Below are positions 50,325-59,169 of a DNA stretch of 64,000 nt, in pieces (within the stretch, counting starts at the first letter, position 1; each line of letters opens with the position of its first letter). The position numbers were made by a program, and so were the translations under genes. The stretch spans positions 1 through 64,000 of the forward strand of contig NZ_JBHZGO010000002.1 of the NCBI RefSeq assembly GCF_042747725.1. The letters are read 5' to 3'. Under the pieces are notes generated by a model. The model was given only the letters and a program-made list of their open reading frames with translations. It made no database searches and was not told the DNA's origin. This stretch comes from FACHB-T130 sp042747725. GTDB taxonomy: Bacteria; Cyanobacteriota; Cyanobacteriia; Cyanobacteriales; FACHB-T130.

Positions 50325-52583
50325 TCAAACAGACAGCGGTGAGGACAAAGCTTTGGATTGAGTTTTGGTAAGCAAATACTCCTCAGACATCAGATGGGCA
50401 GCAATCGGCACCAGTTGCACGGCACAAGCTTTCAGTTCGGGTTGCAGGGAGTCGGGACAGGATGCGGGGTGAGTTAGGGCATTCGCTTCGGCACCATCCG
50501 CCCAAAGATCGCCCCAGTGGATGGGGACAAAGACCGTACCGGGAGAAATGGTCTTAGTGACCTTGGCTGGGAATCGAGAAGTGCCGCGACGACTTCGCAC
50601 TTCCACCCAGTCATTCTCCTGAATCGCTAAATTCGCAGCATCGCGGGGATGAATCTCAATGAATGGTTGCGGATGCATTTGGCGGATTTTGGCAATCCGT
50701 CCGGTACGAGTTTGCGTGTGCCAGTGTCCGTAAAGTCTGCCCGTCGTCAGCACAAAGGGGAAGCTGGGATCGGGGGGTTCTGCGAGTCCCCGCGAATGCT
50801 TGGCAACAAAACGCGCCCGTCCATCCGGCGTCGAGAAGCGCAAGTCGGTGTAAAGCCTTTTAGGAGTGCTGAGGGAAGATTTTTCCGGTTCATTTTTAAT
50901 TTTTAATTTTTCATTTTTAATGGGTTCGGGCCATTGAATGGGACCTTCTTTTGTCAGACGTTCGTGACTGATGCCAGTTTGGTCGCAGAGGCGATCGCGT
51001 GTTAGCTGCACAAATTCATCATAAATTTCCGATGAGTGAGTAAAAGCAAACTGTTCGGGATATCCCAACCGACGACCCACTTCTGCAAAGATTTCCCAAT
51101 CTGCCCTCGCTTCCCCCAGGGGTTTGCGGAAAGCTGGACACAGGGTGACGACTCGTTCAGAATTTGTCATCGTCCCAGTTTTTTCGCCCCACTGCGCCGC
51201 CGGAAGTAAAACGTGAGCAAAGGCAGCAGTTTCCGTGGGATAGTAGGCGTCTTGATAGACCGTAAAAGGCGATCGCTTCAGCGCTGCTTTCGTTCGTTCC
51301 AAATCGGGCATACTCACTGCCGGGTTAGTCGCCGCAATCCAGAGAAACTCTACCTCTCCCGTCTCTAATCCGGTGATAATTTCCCAAGCGCTGCGACCCG
51401 GAACGGGCGAAATCTTCCCAGCGGGAAGCTTCCAAAACTGCTCGACTTCGGTTCGCTGCTGGCGATCCTTCACTAAACGATATCCGGGCAACAAATGAGC
51501 CAGACCCCCGACTTCCCGTCCCCCCATCGCGTTGGGTTGACCCGTCAGGGAAAAAGGGCCGCTTCCGGGTTTGCCAATTTGACCCGTCATCAGGTGCAAG
51601 TTGATCAAGCTGGATACTTTGGCAGTCCCTTCGGAAGATTGGTTCAAACCCATCGTCCACATGGAGAGGACGCACTTAGACTCAGCCCACATTTTGGCAA
51701 CTTTTATCAGGTCATCCAGGGAAATGTCGCAGCGTTCGGCGACAACTTCCGGTGGATAGTGTTGAATAACCTCAGCGTAGGTGGGAAAGCCTGCGGTGCA
51801 ATCCTCAATAAAATCAACATCCATCTTGCCCCATCGTAGAAGCAAATGAGCGATGCCATTGAGTAAATCGATATCGGTACCAGGTCGAATTGCTAGATGC
51901 AAATCGGCGGCTTCGGCTGTCGTGGTGCGACGCGGATCGACCACAATCATTTTGACGTGATGGTTCTGTTTATGGTGTTTCCGCAGTCGATTGAAGATAA
52001 TCGGGTGACACTCTGCTGTGTTGCTACCGATGATAAAAGCACAGTCGGTTAGTTCTAAATCTTCGTAGCAACAAGGCGGACCATCCGAACCCAGGCTGTA
52101 AAAATACCCCGCCGTGGCAGAAGACATACACAGGCGCGAGTTGGTATCGAAGTTATTCGTGCCCAAGATTCCTTTAAAAAGCTTTTGGGCAAGGTAGTAG
52201 TCTTCTGTGAGGAACTGACCGGAACCATATAGACATAGGGCGTCTGGGCCAGTGGAGTTCAGGACGGAACCAATGCGACTGACAATTGCATCTAAGGCTT
52301 CCTCCCAAGAAGCGCGACGGAAGGGTGCATCCAGAGAGTCGCGCATCATCGGGTAGAGGAGACGGTTTTTATCAATCGATTCTGTAACCGTAGCTCCTTT
52401 GACACATACCATACCTTGACTGGAGGGATGAGAGCGATCGCCCCGCACTTTCCAGATCGGATTTCCTTGGCTATCTCGATTTGTCTCCCGATTTGCAGCC
52501 GCAGGCGGCGAAACTTCTAAGCCACAGCCAACGCCACAGTAGGGGCAGAGGGTTTTTGTTGAGTCACTCATGGCATTCGTCAT
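50325..52583 (-). CDS. narB: Ferredoxin-dependent assimilatory nitrate reductase
   Basis: NarB is a single-subunit molybdenum enzyme reducing nitrate to nitrite with ferredoxin. The N-terminal [4Fe-4S] ligands are C13, C16, C20 (CPYCGVGC) and C60 (GMVCVKG). The Mo-bis-MGD fold shows LYGSGQFLTEDYYLAQKL, TNSRLCMSSATAGY with the Mo-binding Cys, VVDPRRTTTAEAADLHL and the C-terminal FVLTTGRLYGHWHTQTRTGR domain. A translated repeat (IKNEKLKIKNEPEK) lies in a loop near residue 565. It follows nirA by 66 bases on the same strand. MSDSTKTL five codons later is an alternative start. Confidence 0.95.
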   Translation of the reverse strand: MTNAMSDSTKTLCPYCGVGCGLEVSPPAAANRETNRDSQGNPIWKVRGDRSHPSSQGMVCVKGATVTESIDKNRLLYPMMRDSLDAPFRRASWEEALDAIVSRIGSVLNSTGPDALCLYGSGQFLTEDYYLAQKLFKGILGTNNFDTNSRLCMSSATAGYFYSLGSDGPPCCYEDLELTDCAFIIGSNTAECHPIIFNRLRKHHKQNHHVKMIVVDPRRTTTAEAADLHLAIRPGTDIDLLNGIAHLLLRWGKMDVDFIEDCTAGFPTYAEVIQHYPPEVVAERCDISLDDLIKVAKMWAESKCVLSMWTMGLNQSSEGTAKVSSLINLHLMTGQIGKPGSGPFSLTGQPNAMGGREVGGLAHLLPGYRLVKDRQQRTEVEQFWKLPAGKISPVPGRSAWEIITGLETGEVEFLWIAATNPAVSMPDLERTKAALKRSPFTVYQDAYYPTETAAFAHVLLPAAQWGEKTGTMTNSERVVTLCPAFRKPLGEARADWEIFAEVGRRLGYPEQFAFTHSSEIYDEFVQLTRDRLCDQTGISHERLTKEGPIQWPEPIKNEKLKIKNEPEKSSLSTPKRLYTDLRFSTPDGRARFVAKHSRGLAEPPDPSFPFVLTTGRLYGHWHTQTRTGRIAKIRQMHPQPFIEIHPRDAANLAIQENDWVEVRSRRGTSRFPAKVTKTISPGTVFVPIHWGDLWADGAEANALTHPASCPDSLQPELKACAVQLVPIAAHLMSEEYLLTKTQSKALSSPLSV
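50893..50930 (-). repeat. In-frame A/T repeat inside narB
   Basis: 'catttttaatttttaattttt' is translated on the minus strand as KNEKLKIKNEP. Such A/T-rich tandem words are usually intergenic; here the frame is kept and the catalytic motifs are intact. Confidence 0.75.
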
Positions 52584-52658
52584 TAGTCATAGGTCATCGG
52601 TCATCAGCCATCAGTCATCGGTCATTAGTAATTAGCAAGTGACGAATGACTAAGGACT
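52576..52658. repeat. GTCATT/GGTCATC short tandem repeats between nirA and narB
   Basis: The words 'gtcattagtcat', 'ggtcatcggtcatcagc' and 'agtcatcggtcattag' follow one another over about 80 bases. It is an STRR tract. It covers the last codons of nirA and the region before the narB start codon, and so sets the spacing of the operon. Confidence 0.75.
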
Positions 52659-54275
52659 AACGGCAACTTTCTCTGCGTCTAGCTTTTCTTGTGGCTGCTT
52701 GGGAATTGCCCCAAAATGTTCGATCAGCAAGTCTCGCACTACTGACTTGAGATCCTCGCAGGGAACCTTTTTCATAATCTCTTTGCCAAGGTGTGCATCT
52801 TTCCCTACCTTGCCACCCATCCAAATATCGACCGCTTCTACGGTTTGACCATCTTTGCGCGTCTTCGTACCGATGAAGCCAATATCTGCAACTTGCGGTT
52901 GACCGCAGGAATTTGGGCAACCTGTCCAGTGAATCCGAACCGGATGCGGTTGAATTAACTCTTCCTCCAGTTCCTGAATTAAGGCAAGCGCCCGGTTTTT
53001 CGTTTCGATGATCGCAAAGCCGCAGAACTCGCTACCCGTACAAGAAACTAGCCCCCGGTTCAAGATTTCTGGATCGATAGACAACCGTTCTTGAAGCAGT
53101 GGTTCTTCTAAGAAGGGACGTAAGCGCGTGTCGGGGATATTGGGAATAATCAAATTTTGTTCGACAGTCAGACGAATCTCCCCGCTGCCATAAACTTCCG
53201 CCATTCGGGCAAGTTCACACATTTCATGGGCATACAAGCGACCGACAGGGACGTGCAAACCGACGTAGTTCAGTCCCGATTGCTTTTGGGGATAAACGCC
53301 AATATGGTCGCGCTTGTCCCAGTCAATTTCATCTTTTTCAGCCGCCGATTCCAGCGAATGCCCTAGTTGTTTTTCGACCTCCGCCCGAAACTTTTCAATG
53401 CCCCAACCCTCAATCAGGTACATGATCCGGCACTTTAGCCGATTCTCGCGGGGACCGTTATCCCGGAAAACCTCCAGCATTGCCTTACTCAAAGGGACAA
53501 CCTCTTCAGGAGGAACCCAAACATCAAGGGGAATGGCTTCTACATATTGATTGGGTGCAAAGTAGCCGCCGACGATGACATTAAATCCAATGGTATGGTT
53601 TTTGTAAGCGGGGATAAAGCCAAGGTCGTTGATTTCGGCATGAACGGAGTTGTCCCGACCCCCAGCAACGGCAATGTTAAATTTTCGGGGTAGGTTGCTG
53701 AGTTCGAGATTGCCCTCACCGTTATTGGTAATCATGTCCTGAAGGTTGCGGACGATCCCCCGCGTATCAATCAATTCAGCCGCATCAATGCCTGCAACTG
53801 GCGAACCCGTGATGTTCCGAACGTTGTCCATTCCCGATTGAATGCAAGTCAGACCGGCTTTTAACAAACGGTTGAATATCTCTGGGATATCCTCAATCCG
53901 AATCCCCCGCAATTGGAAATTTTGCCGGGTGGTAATGTCGGCGTTTCCTTGGTTTTGAAATCCCGAACCCGTGCAGTAGCGTTGCACGATTTCAGCTAGT
54001 ACTTGCATTTGAGTGCTGGTCAAAATGCCGTTGGGTATCCGCATTCGCATCATAAACTTGCCGGGTGTCACCGTGCGATGGAAAAAACCCAACCACTTCA
54101 GCCCTTGGTTCCGTTCAAACTCGTCCATCGCCTCCCAGCCAATTTGTGCAAAATGCTCCAGTTCTTGCTTCAGCAATAGGGGATGTTTTGCAGCTTTGGC
54201 TTTTTCAATCTTGTTTAGTTTGTCCGTAGGCTTGGTTGCCTTTATTGCTTCTGTAGGCGTGGTTACGTTAGTCAC
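52650..54275 (-). CDS. nirA: Ferredoxin-nitrite reductase
   Basis: NirA reduces nitrite to ammonium with six electrons from ferredoxin. The siroheme-[4Fe-4S] ligands are in CTGSEFCGFAI and CPNSCGQPQVAD (C-x5-C ... C-x3-C). Other family blocks are FMMRMRIPNGILTSTQMQVLAEI, NITGSPVAGIDAAELIDT, and YVGLHVPVGRLYAHEM. Length 541 is usual. It is the first gene of the nirA-narB operon; an NtcA promoter lies 92-133 bases upstream. The last residues VAVSP and the stop fall in a repeat tract. Confidence 0.95.
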   Translation of the reverse strand: MTNVTTPTEAIKATKPTDKLNKIEKAKAAKHPLLLKQELEHFAQIGWEAMDEFERNQGLKWLGFFHRTVTPGKFMMRMRIPNGILTSTQMQVLAEIVQRYCTGSGFQNQGNADITTRQNFQLRGIRIEDIPEIFNRLLKAGLTCIQSGMDNVRNITGSPVAGIDAAELIDTRGIVRNLQDMITNNGEGNLELSNLPRKFNIAVAGGRDNSVHAEINDLGFIPAYKNHTIGFNVIVGGYFAPNQYVEAIPLDVWVPPEEVVPLSKAMLEVFRDNGPRENRLKCRIMYLIEGWGIEKFRAEVEKQLGHSLESAAEKDEIDWDKRDHIGVYPQKQSGLNYVGLHVPVGRLYAHEMCELARMAEVYGSGEIRLTVEQNLIIPNIPDTRLRPFLEEPLLQERLSIDPEILNRGLVSCTGSEFCGFAIIETKNRALALIQELEEELIQPHPVRIHWTGCPNSCGQPQVADIGFIGTKTRKDGQTVEAVDIWMGGKVGKDAHLGKEIMKKVPCEDLKSVVRDLLIEHFGAIPKQPQEKLDAEKVAVSP

Positions 54276-54366
54276 GGCTTTTCCTCCTTGCGTACCTGTA
54301 TCTGGCGCAATTGCACGTGTAACCGCACAGCTATTGCTCTGGCTGTTAAATACTGCTTTTTCTGCT

Positions 54367-54408
54367 AAGTTAGGCGCTTTTTTAAATTGAAACGGTAGAC
54401 TTTGTTAC
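54367..54408 (-). promoter_or_regulatory. NtcA-activated promoter of nirA-narB
   Basis: GTAGACTTTGTTAC at 54395-54408 is an exact GTA-N8-TAC site, and on the minus strand TAACTT (54372-54367) follows after exactly 22 bases as a TAN3T -10 hexamer. That spacing is the known class II NtcA arrangement. It gives a leader of about 85 bases before the nirA ATG. Confidence 0.88.
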
Positions 54409-55184
54409 AGAAGCTGCCTATTGCCAATAAAACCTTTCTTTTGAAATATTTAGAATTCTAAAAGTCTATGTTTATGGTTACTTGCCAAACAGGATTTTAA
54501 TGGGCGCTGAAGATTAACTTTCAACTCACACTTGCTTATAACTTATATTTCCCAGGTTGTCGTTTTCCTAGTTGGTATTCTTAGAAATGGCTGTAAGCTT
54601 TAGCGTGTAAGATTTATGAAGGGATTTATCTACAAGCAAATCCCTTGAAATAGCTGATTGACTGAGAAATCTCGGATCTGTAGGCTCTCTTTGAGGCAAC
54701 GTTACCCAGCACTGGTGAAGTTTGTTGGGTTTCGCTATCGCTCTACCCAACCTACGATTTTTATTCATGTTTCAGGAGTTTTTTCCGTCAATCAGGTTGA
54801 AATACTCATCATTTGGAACCTCACCCCCAGACCCTCTGGGCCAGCTCTAGGGGTTTGCCTGAGACGGGATGAGGTTCTCCTAGAATACTGAAGTAATTAG
54901 TAGGATTTCTATAAGTAAGTTAATCACAAATTTGTTGAAAAAACTGCCGTATTTGATACATTTTTAAACTTTTTAATCGGTTTGTCTGGTTGAAGATTCT
55001 TGAGTGCTGCCTTATCGGGTCAGAATTCTCAGAATCGTCGATCTAGCGCAGGCATTAAGAATTTTTAAATTCTCAGTCATTCTTGGGGATATATAGCAGT
55101 CTTGGTTAATTTGGGGGAAACGAACCGCCAAGGACGCCAAGAGCGCAGAGAGAGTAAGAGAAGAGAGAATTTTATAGGGGAAAC
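54409..55184. other. Gap between nirA promoter and the cyclase gene
   Basis: About 775 bases with no intact gene. It holds a REP copy (54724-54756: GTTGGGTTTCGC...CTACCCAACCTACG), a stretch 'ccagaccctctgggccagct' resembling a transposable repeat, and a partial MITE at 55092-55175 (TATAGCAGTCTTGG and 'gaaccgccaaggacgcc'). Confidence 0.5.
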
Positions 55185-56642
55185 CTATACTGCGTCAAGT
55201 TCGTAAATCGCCACTGGCTCTTCTTTGCCTTTAACCCGAACAAACTTATCGACTAAGCGCAGGGGGAAAGTGTCGGGGTGGCGCAGCGCTTCGACGATTG
55301 GCTTGGTGACGAGGATGGTGCTGTCGTAGTTTTTGGTGAGGCTCTCGACACGAGCTGCTACGTTTACGGCATCCCCAATGACTGTAGACTCCATGCGGGA
55401 GCTAAATCCAACGGTACCCATGACTACCTCGCCTCGATGGATGCCGATGCCGATGTCGATGATTGGCAAACCTTGGTGCGATCGCTCTTCATTAAGTACT
55501 TTAAGTCGCTGTCGCATTGCTAATGCCGCGTGCAATGCATTGTCTGTCGCCTCATCGTCGAAGAGCGCCATAATCGCGTCGCCGATATACTTGTCAATGA
55601 AGCCGCCGGACTTGTCAATCACTTGTCCCATGCAGGCGAGGTAGTCATTCAAAAATGAAAAGGTTTCTAAAGGCGTCATTTGTTCTGACATTGCCGTGTA
55701 GCCACGAATATCGGCAAATAGGATTGTAATAATGCGCGTCGAGGCAAAGCCGACTTGGATGTTCTCGATGCCGTCGGGTGCAATCACTAGGAGAAATTTC
55801 TCTGGCACGAATCGATGAAATGACTCGATGGTTTTTTGTAGCCGATTAAATAAACTTTGTAGCGCTGCCGACATATCATTGAAAGCGATCGCTAAAGCGC
55901 CAATTTCATCTTTGCGGTAAATTTCAGCCCGATGGTGTAAATCGCCAGCGGCAATTTTGGCAGCACTCAATTGTAACCGCCGCACGGGACTACTTAGCTC
56001 CCTCGCCAACAGGTAGGAACCGAAAAGACCGAAGGAGAGGGCAAAAACACCCACCAAAAGCGCTTTTTCTACAGCGATCGCTACCGCTTGATTCACCTGC
56101 CGCAGTGACATTCCTATCCGCAACGTCCCGATTTTTTGCCCGGAAGAGTTGCGAATTGCGGCAGCAACTTCGATGGCAGTTTCCCCCCGACGTGCCCGCA
56201 CCTTGCGGTTGAAGGTAATGTCGCGCAGCAGGAATGTCTCGACAACGCGGGTATCTTCATACACTGCCAGCGCCGAGTTTGTTACTGGCACAGGCACAAT
56301 ATCGGGAATATACTGTTCCTGAAGTGCGCTTTCGCTGGCGGCGACGATTTGATTTGACAAGCGCACATCGGAGATCAGAATGTACATAAAGTCTGGGTTG
56401 CGCTTCAGTAGCAGATTGAAACCGAGCCGAATCTGACCCCAATTTTGGTCTTCAAGTTCGTTCGTCCAGGTATTGGATAAGGCGATCGCTAGCTGCTGGA
56501 TTTCACGCCGCTTATGATCGCGGTAGAGTTGTCTCTCGTTCTTCGCCCACAGCCACAACACAGAACCGACAATCGCCACAATCAAGAGTGTCGTGGCGGT
56601 CATAATTCGTGTGTGAATTGAGCGGAACGCGGCAACTTTCAT
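55185..56642 (-). CDS. Adenylate/guanylate cyclase with HAMP domain
   Basis: The 485-residue protein has an N-terminal membrane helix (RIMTATTLLIVAIVGSVLWLW), an extracytoplasmic sensor (to about 200), a second helix (ALLVGVFALSFGLFGSYLL), HAMP, and a class III cyclase domain beginning ITILFADIRGYTAMSEQM. Metal Asp residues are in FADIRG and GDAIMALFDD; VNVAARVESLT and GIGIHRGEVVMG complete it. It makes cAMP or cGMP; the substrate-specificity residues were not resolved. The protein combines a periplasmic sensor with a cyclase output, a frequent cyanobacterial type. Confidence 0.93.
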   Translation of the reverse strand: MKVAAFRSIHTRIMTATTLLIVAIVGSVLWLWAKNERQLYRDHKRREIQQLAIALSNTWTNELEDQNWGQIRLGFNLLLKRNPDFMYILISDVRLSNQIVAASESALQEQYIPDIVPVPVTNSALAVYEDTRVVETFLLRDITFNRKVRARRGETAIEVAAAIRNSSGQKIGTLRIGMSLRQVNQAVAIAVEKALLVGVFALSFGLFGSYLLARELSSPVRRLQLSAAKIAAGDLHHRAEIYRKDEIGALAIAFNDMSAALQSLFNRLQKTIESFHRFVPEKFLLVIAPDGIENIQVGFASTRIITILFADIRGYTAMSEQMTPLETFSFLNDYLACMGQVIDKSGGFIDKYIGDAIMALFDDEATDNALHAALAMRQRLKVLNEERSHQGLPIIDIGIGIHRGEVVMGTVGFSSRMESTVIGDAVNVAARVESLTKNYDSTILVTKPIVEALRHPDTFPLRLVDKFVRVKGKEEPVAIYELDAV

Positions 56643-56730
56643 AATGGCTAATTGGTAATGGGTACTTAGTAATTGGTAAAAAGTTTTAAGTTTTAAATTT
56701 TTAGTTTTGAATGAAAAAATTTTCTTTTAA

Positions 56731-56826
56731 CAGGACTTACGCTGCATAGCACCACATCTATGAGGGCAACCACAGGGGGATTGAACCCGAAAAAACGCTA
56801 TATGTATAAGCTTTGCGTAAGTCCTG
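56731..56826 (-). repeat. MITE, AGGACTTACGCAAAG family, copy C
   Basis: AGGACTTACGC at one end, GCTTTGCGTAAGTCCTG at the other, 'ggggattgaacccg' in the middle. This copy has the most perfect terminal inverted repeats of the three. It lies between two reverse genes. Confidence 0.8.
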
Positions 56827-56867
56827 TTTTAACTCAAAACTCAAAACTCTCATTAGCCATACTTCTA

Positions 56868-57887
56868 TTATTTGCTAACCTCAAGTTGTTCTACAAAAGT
56901 CAGCCAGCGCTGATTCTCGTACCTAGCTTGACAATTGCTGGGGAAAGCTAGCGTCACCGGACCACCCATTTTGGCAGGAATCGGGTCGCGTTCGTTACCC
57001 CAGTGCGTGGCCAACAAAATATCGCAGTCTCGCACTTCGTTGGCTGTCAAACGAATTGGATTCAGGGCATTGCGGGAGACGGGCGCTTTTCCCCGAATGA
57101 CAACCATACCGTTTTCTGGTAGTGTGACACCGGCAGCTGCCAGAACGTCCCGCACGCGCACACCCGCGAGCTTGACTTTGCCAATAGGCCAGCCAATCGG
57201 GTAGCCAACAGCTTCTTCGATGGTGACTTGTGGCAGTTGGCTGATGGTTTTGGCATCAAGCGGGGTTTCGCCAACGCGCAGTCGCACTGCCTCTGTACCG
57301 ACGATCAGGTTGGTCACGTAAAATGCCCAAAAACGGTCGGGATATTTTTGCTCAAGCTGCGGGTACTCGGTGTAGGGAAATACTAGGGAAAGCGGGCCGC
57401 CTTCGCTGCGGGAAATGGGCATCCCATTGCGCTCTAAAGCAATGATAATCGGGTACGCACGCAAATCTGCAATGCTGACGGTGGCTCGGTAGGCATCGAA
57501 GGATACAAGCGTCACTTCCGTACTATCAGTGATGCCGAACTTGTCGAGCAGTTTAGAGACAGCAACACCACGGAAGTCAAAAATCCGATCGGGGTTGTTG
57601 CTTGTATTATGGGGCGATCGCGTCCGTATATGGGTGGTGGCGATCGCGTCTAGTTCTTGCATGGTCAATCGCACGGATTTTCCCGCCGTCGTTTTCCCCT
57701 GAATTTCTAGATTCCACTGTTGCCGCTGTCGATTGTTTGTATGAGCGGCAACCATTGCGGCGTTTTTTTGCATCGCCTCATTTCTCCACTCCTCCATCTG
57801 GGCATTGGTTGGTTTCTGATTTTGACATCCGCTCATGAAGGCAAGCAGGAAGAGGCAGCAGGTAAGAGGGATTGGGGAAGATATCAT
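56868..57887 (-). CDS. Molybdopterin-binding (SUOX-fold) lipoprotein
   Basis: The start ISSPIPLTCCLFLLAFMSGCQ has a lipobox (MSGC). The 339 residues contain two SUOX-like sections: WNLEIQGKTTAGKSVRLTMQELDAIATTHIRTR, then FRGVAVSKLLDKFG and LRAYPIIIALERNGMPISRSEGGPLSLVFPY, and a second GYPIGWPIGKVKLAGVRVRDVLAAAGV with PVTLAFPS. This resembles 'oxidoreductase molybdopterin-binding domain' proteins, but no Mo-ligand Cys is evident in the usual place, so it may be non-catalytic or bind another ligand. Duplication of the half-domain is likely. Confidence 0.72.
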   Translation of the reverse strand: MISSPIPLTCCLFLLAFMSGCQNQKPTNAQMEEWRNEAMQKNAAMVAAHTNNRQRQQWNLEIQGKTTAGKSVRLTMQELDAIATTHIRTRSPHNTSNNPDRIFDFRGVAVSKLLDKFGITDSTEVTLVSFDAYRATVSIADLRAYPIIIALERNGMPISRSEGGPLSLVFPYTEYPQLEQKYPDRFWAFYVTNLIVGTEAVRLRVGETPLDAKTISQLPQVTIEEAVGYPIGWPIGKVKLAGVRVRDVLAAAGVTLPENGMVVIRGKAPVSRNALNPIRLTANEVRDCDILLATHWGNERDPIPAKMGGPVTLAFPSNCQARYENQRWLTFVEQLEVSK

Positions 57888-57947
57888 TTCATTTTTATAA
57901 CCTTAAACCTTGGTGCTGCATCCTTCCACAAGTCCCTGTTGCTGCGA

Positions 57948-58541
57948 TTAATCAGGAAAATACGTCGGTTCATTCCCCGGCTTCCACTTAATGTTGCAGC
58001 CGATGCTAGGCTTCTGGTCTGAGGGGATTGATTGACCTGCTAACACTGCATCCATCGCGGCTCGTAAATCCTTGCCGTTGACTGGTCGATCGTTACCGGG
58101 GCGACTGTCATCTAATTGACCGCGATAAACCAAACTTTGGTTGGCATCAAATAGGAAAAAGTCTGGCGTACAAGCAGCGGTATAAGCTTTAGCAGTTTCT
58201 TGAGTTTCGTCGTAGCACAAAGGAAAGGTGAATCCCAGCTGATTCGCCATTGCTTTGAGTGAGTTGGGGGCGTCATCTGGATAGTTGCTGGCATCGTTGG
58301 CGCTAATTGCCACAATTCCCATCTCTTGTCCTACATAATCCTTGCCAAGCTGCACGAGTTCTCCCTGGATGTGTTTCACAAAGGGGCAATGCTTGCAGAT
58401 GAACATGACCAGCAATGCCTGCTTATCGGCAAACGTGGCAAGGGAAATGGTTTGACCAGATACCACATCCGGCAACTGGAAATCTGGGGCTGTAGTTCCC
58501 AGAGCCAACATGGTTGAGGCGGTTCGCGCCATTGTATGCAC
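57948..58541 (-). CDS. Thioredoxin-fold peroxiredoxin/ResA-like protein
   Basis: The 197-residue product shows an AhpC-TSA/ResA-like thioredoxin fold: LGTTAPDFQLPDVVSGQTISL, then FICKHCPFVKHIQGEL with a CKHC redox pair, AISANDASNYPDDAPNSLKAMANQLGFTFPL and a C-terminal DDSRPGNDRPVNGKDLRAAMDAVLAG. There is no signal peptide, so it is cytoplasmic. This sub-family (often called thioredoxin family protein, slr-type in cyanobacteria) may be a peroxidase or reductase. A second start at 58532 (MARTAS) is equally possible. Confidence 0.85.
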   Translation of the reverse strand: MHTMARTASTMLALGTTAPDFQLPDVVSGQTISLATFADKQALLVMFICKHCPFVKHIQGELVQLGKDYVGQEMGIVAISANDASNYPDDAPNSLKAMANQLGFTFPLCYDETQETAKAYTAACTPDFFLFDANQSLVYRGQLDDSRPGNDRPVNGKDLRAAMDAVLAGQSIPSDQKPSIGCNIKWKPGNEPTYFPD

Positions 58542-58628
58542 TCCTTACGTTTTGGTAGACTGTGCTCCCACTTATATTGCTCTACCACTGAAAAAAAAAC
58601 CAGCGCCAGTAGCGATCGCTCTTGATAT

Positions 58629-58642
58629 AGTACAATTGTACT
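58629..58642. promoter_or_regulatory. LexA (SOS) box
   Basis: AGTACAATTGTACT is a perfect match to the cyanobacterial LexA consensus RGTACNNNDGTWCB and sits in the 16-bp palindrome TAGTACAATTGTACTA (58628-58643). It is 47 bases before the ATG at 58690. A binding experiment has not been seen; the match is to a published consensus. Confidence 0.7.
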
Positions 58643-58689
58643 AATTGCGTTCCGCATCCCAGTCGTTAGGTAGCCATCCAGCCATCGAC

Positions 58690-59169
58690 ATGACAAAACT
58701 GCAAGCCAGCCTCAAAGTAGTCCAGACAAAACGCGGCGAACTAAACCGCCAAGCTGTAAGGTGTGATGCCAACAAGCGCCTTCTGCGACCTCTAAAGACA
58801 GCCGACTCAGGCAGGTTAATTCCGTCACTACGGGTTAAGACCTACCAGGAACTGCTACAGGAACATCTGAATGAAAAATTAAAACACCTAGAGGCGCAAG
58901 CAACCCAAATCAATCGGCTTTCAGCGGAGCTAGAGGCAGCAATACAGGAACTCAAGGCAATCTCAGCTCAAGTCAATACAGACTTGAAATCCCTTCGGGG
59001 CAATGCTGACATTTGCGAGTATAAAGTAACGAGTGTACCCTACGTAGGACAAAAGCTCGATGGATCGTTAGTGCTGACGGCTCGATCTATCGATCTATAC
59101 AAAGCTGAACGGGAAGCCGCGTCGCTGGCACAGAAACTGCGGCGACGAACCCGAAAAAAACGCAGCTGA
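58690..59169 (+). CDS. Coiled-coil protein of unknown function, possibly SOS-regulated
   Basis: From MTKLQASLKVVQTKRGELNRQAVRCDANKR the 159-residue protein is mostly helical. A coiled coil (YQELLQEHLNEKLKHLEAQATQINRLSAELEAAIQELKAIS) is followed by a small beta region (CEYKVTSVPYVGQKLDGSLVL) and a strongly basic tail KLRRRTRKKRS that may contact nucleic acid. No family is recognised. The LexA box upstream suggests induction by DNA damage. The longer start at 58645 would overlap that regulatory zone. Confidence 0.55.
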   Translation: MTKLQASLKVVQTKRGELNRQAVRCDANKRLLRPLKTADSGRLIPSLRVKTYQELLQEHLNEKLKHLEAQATQINRLSAELEAAIQELKAISAQVNTDLKSLRGNADICEYKVTSVPYVGQKLDGSLVLTARSIDLYKAEREAASLAQKLRRRTRKKRS

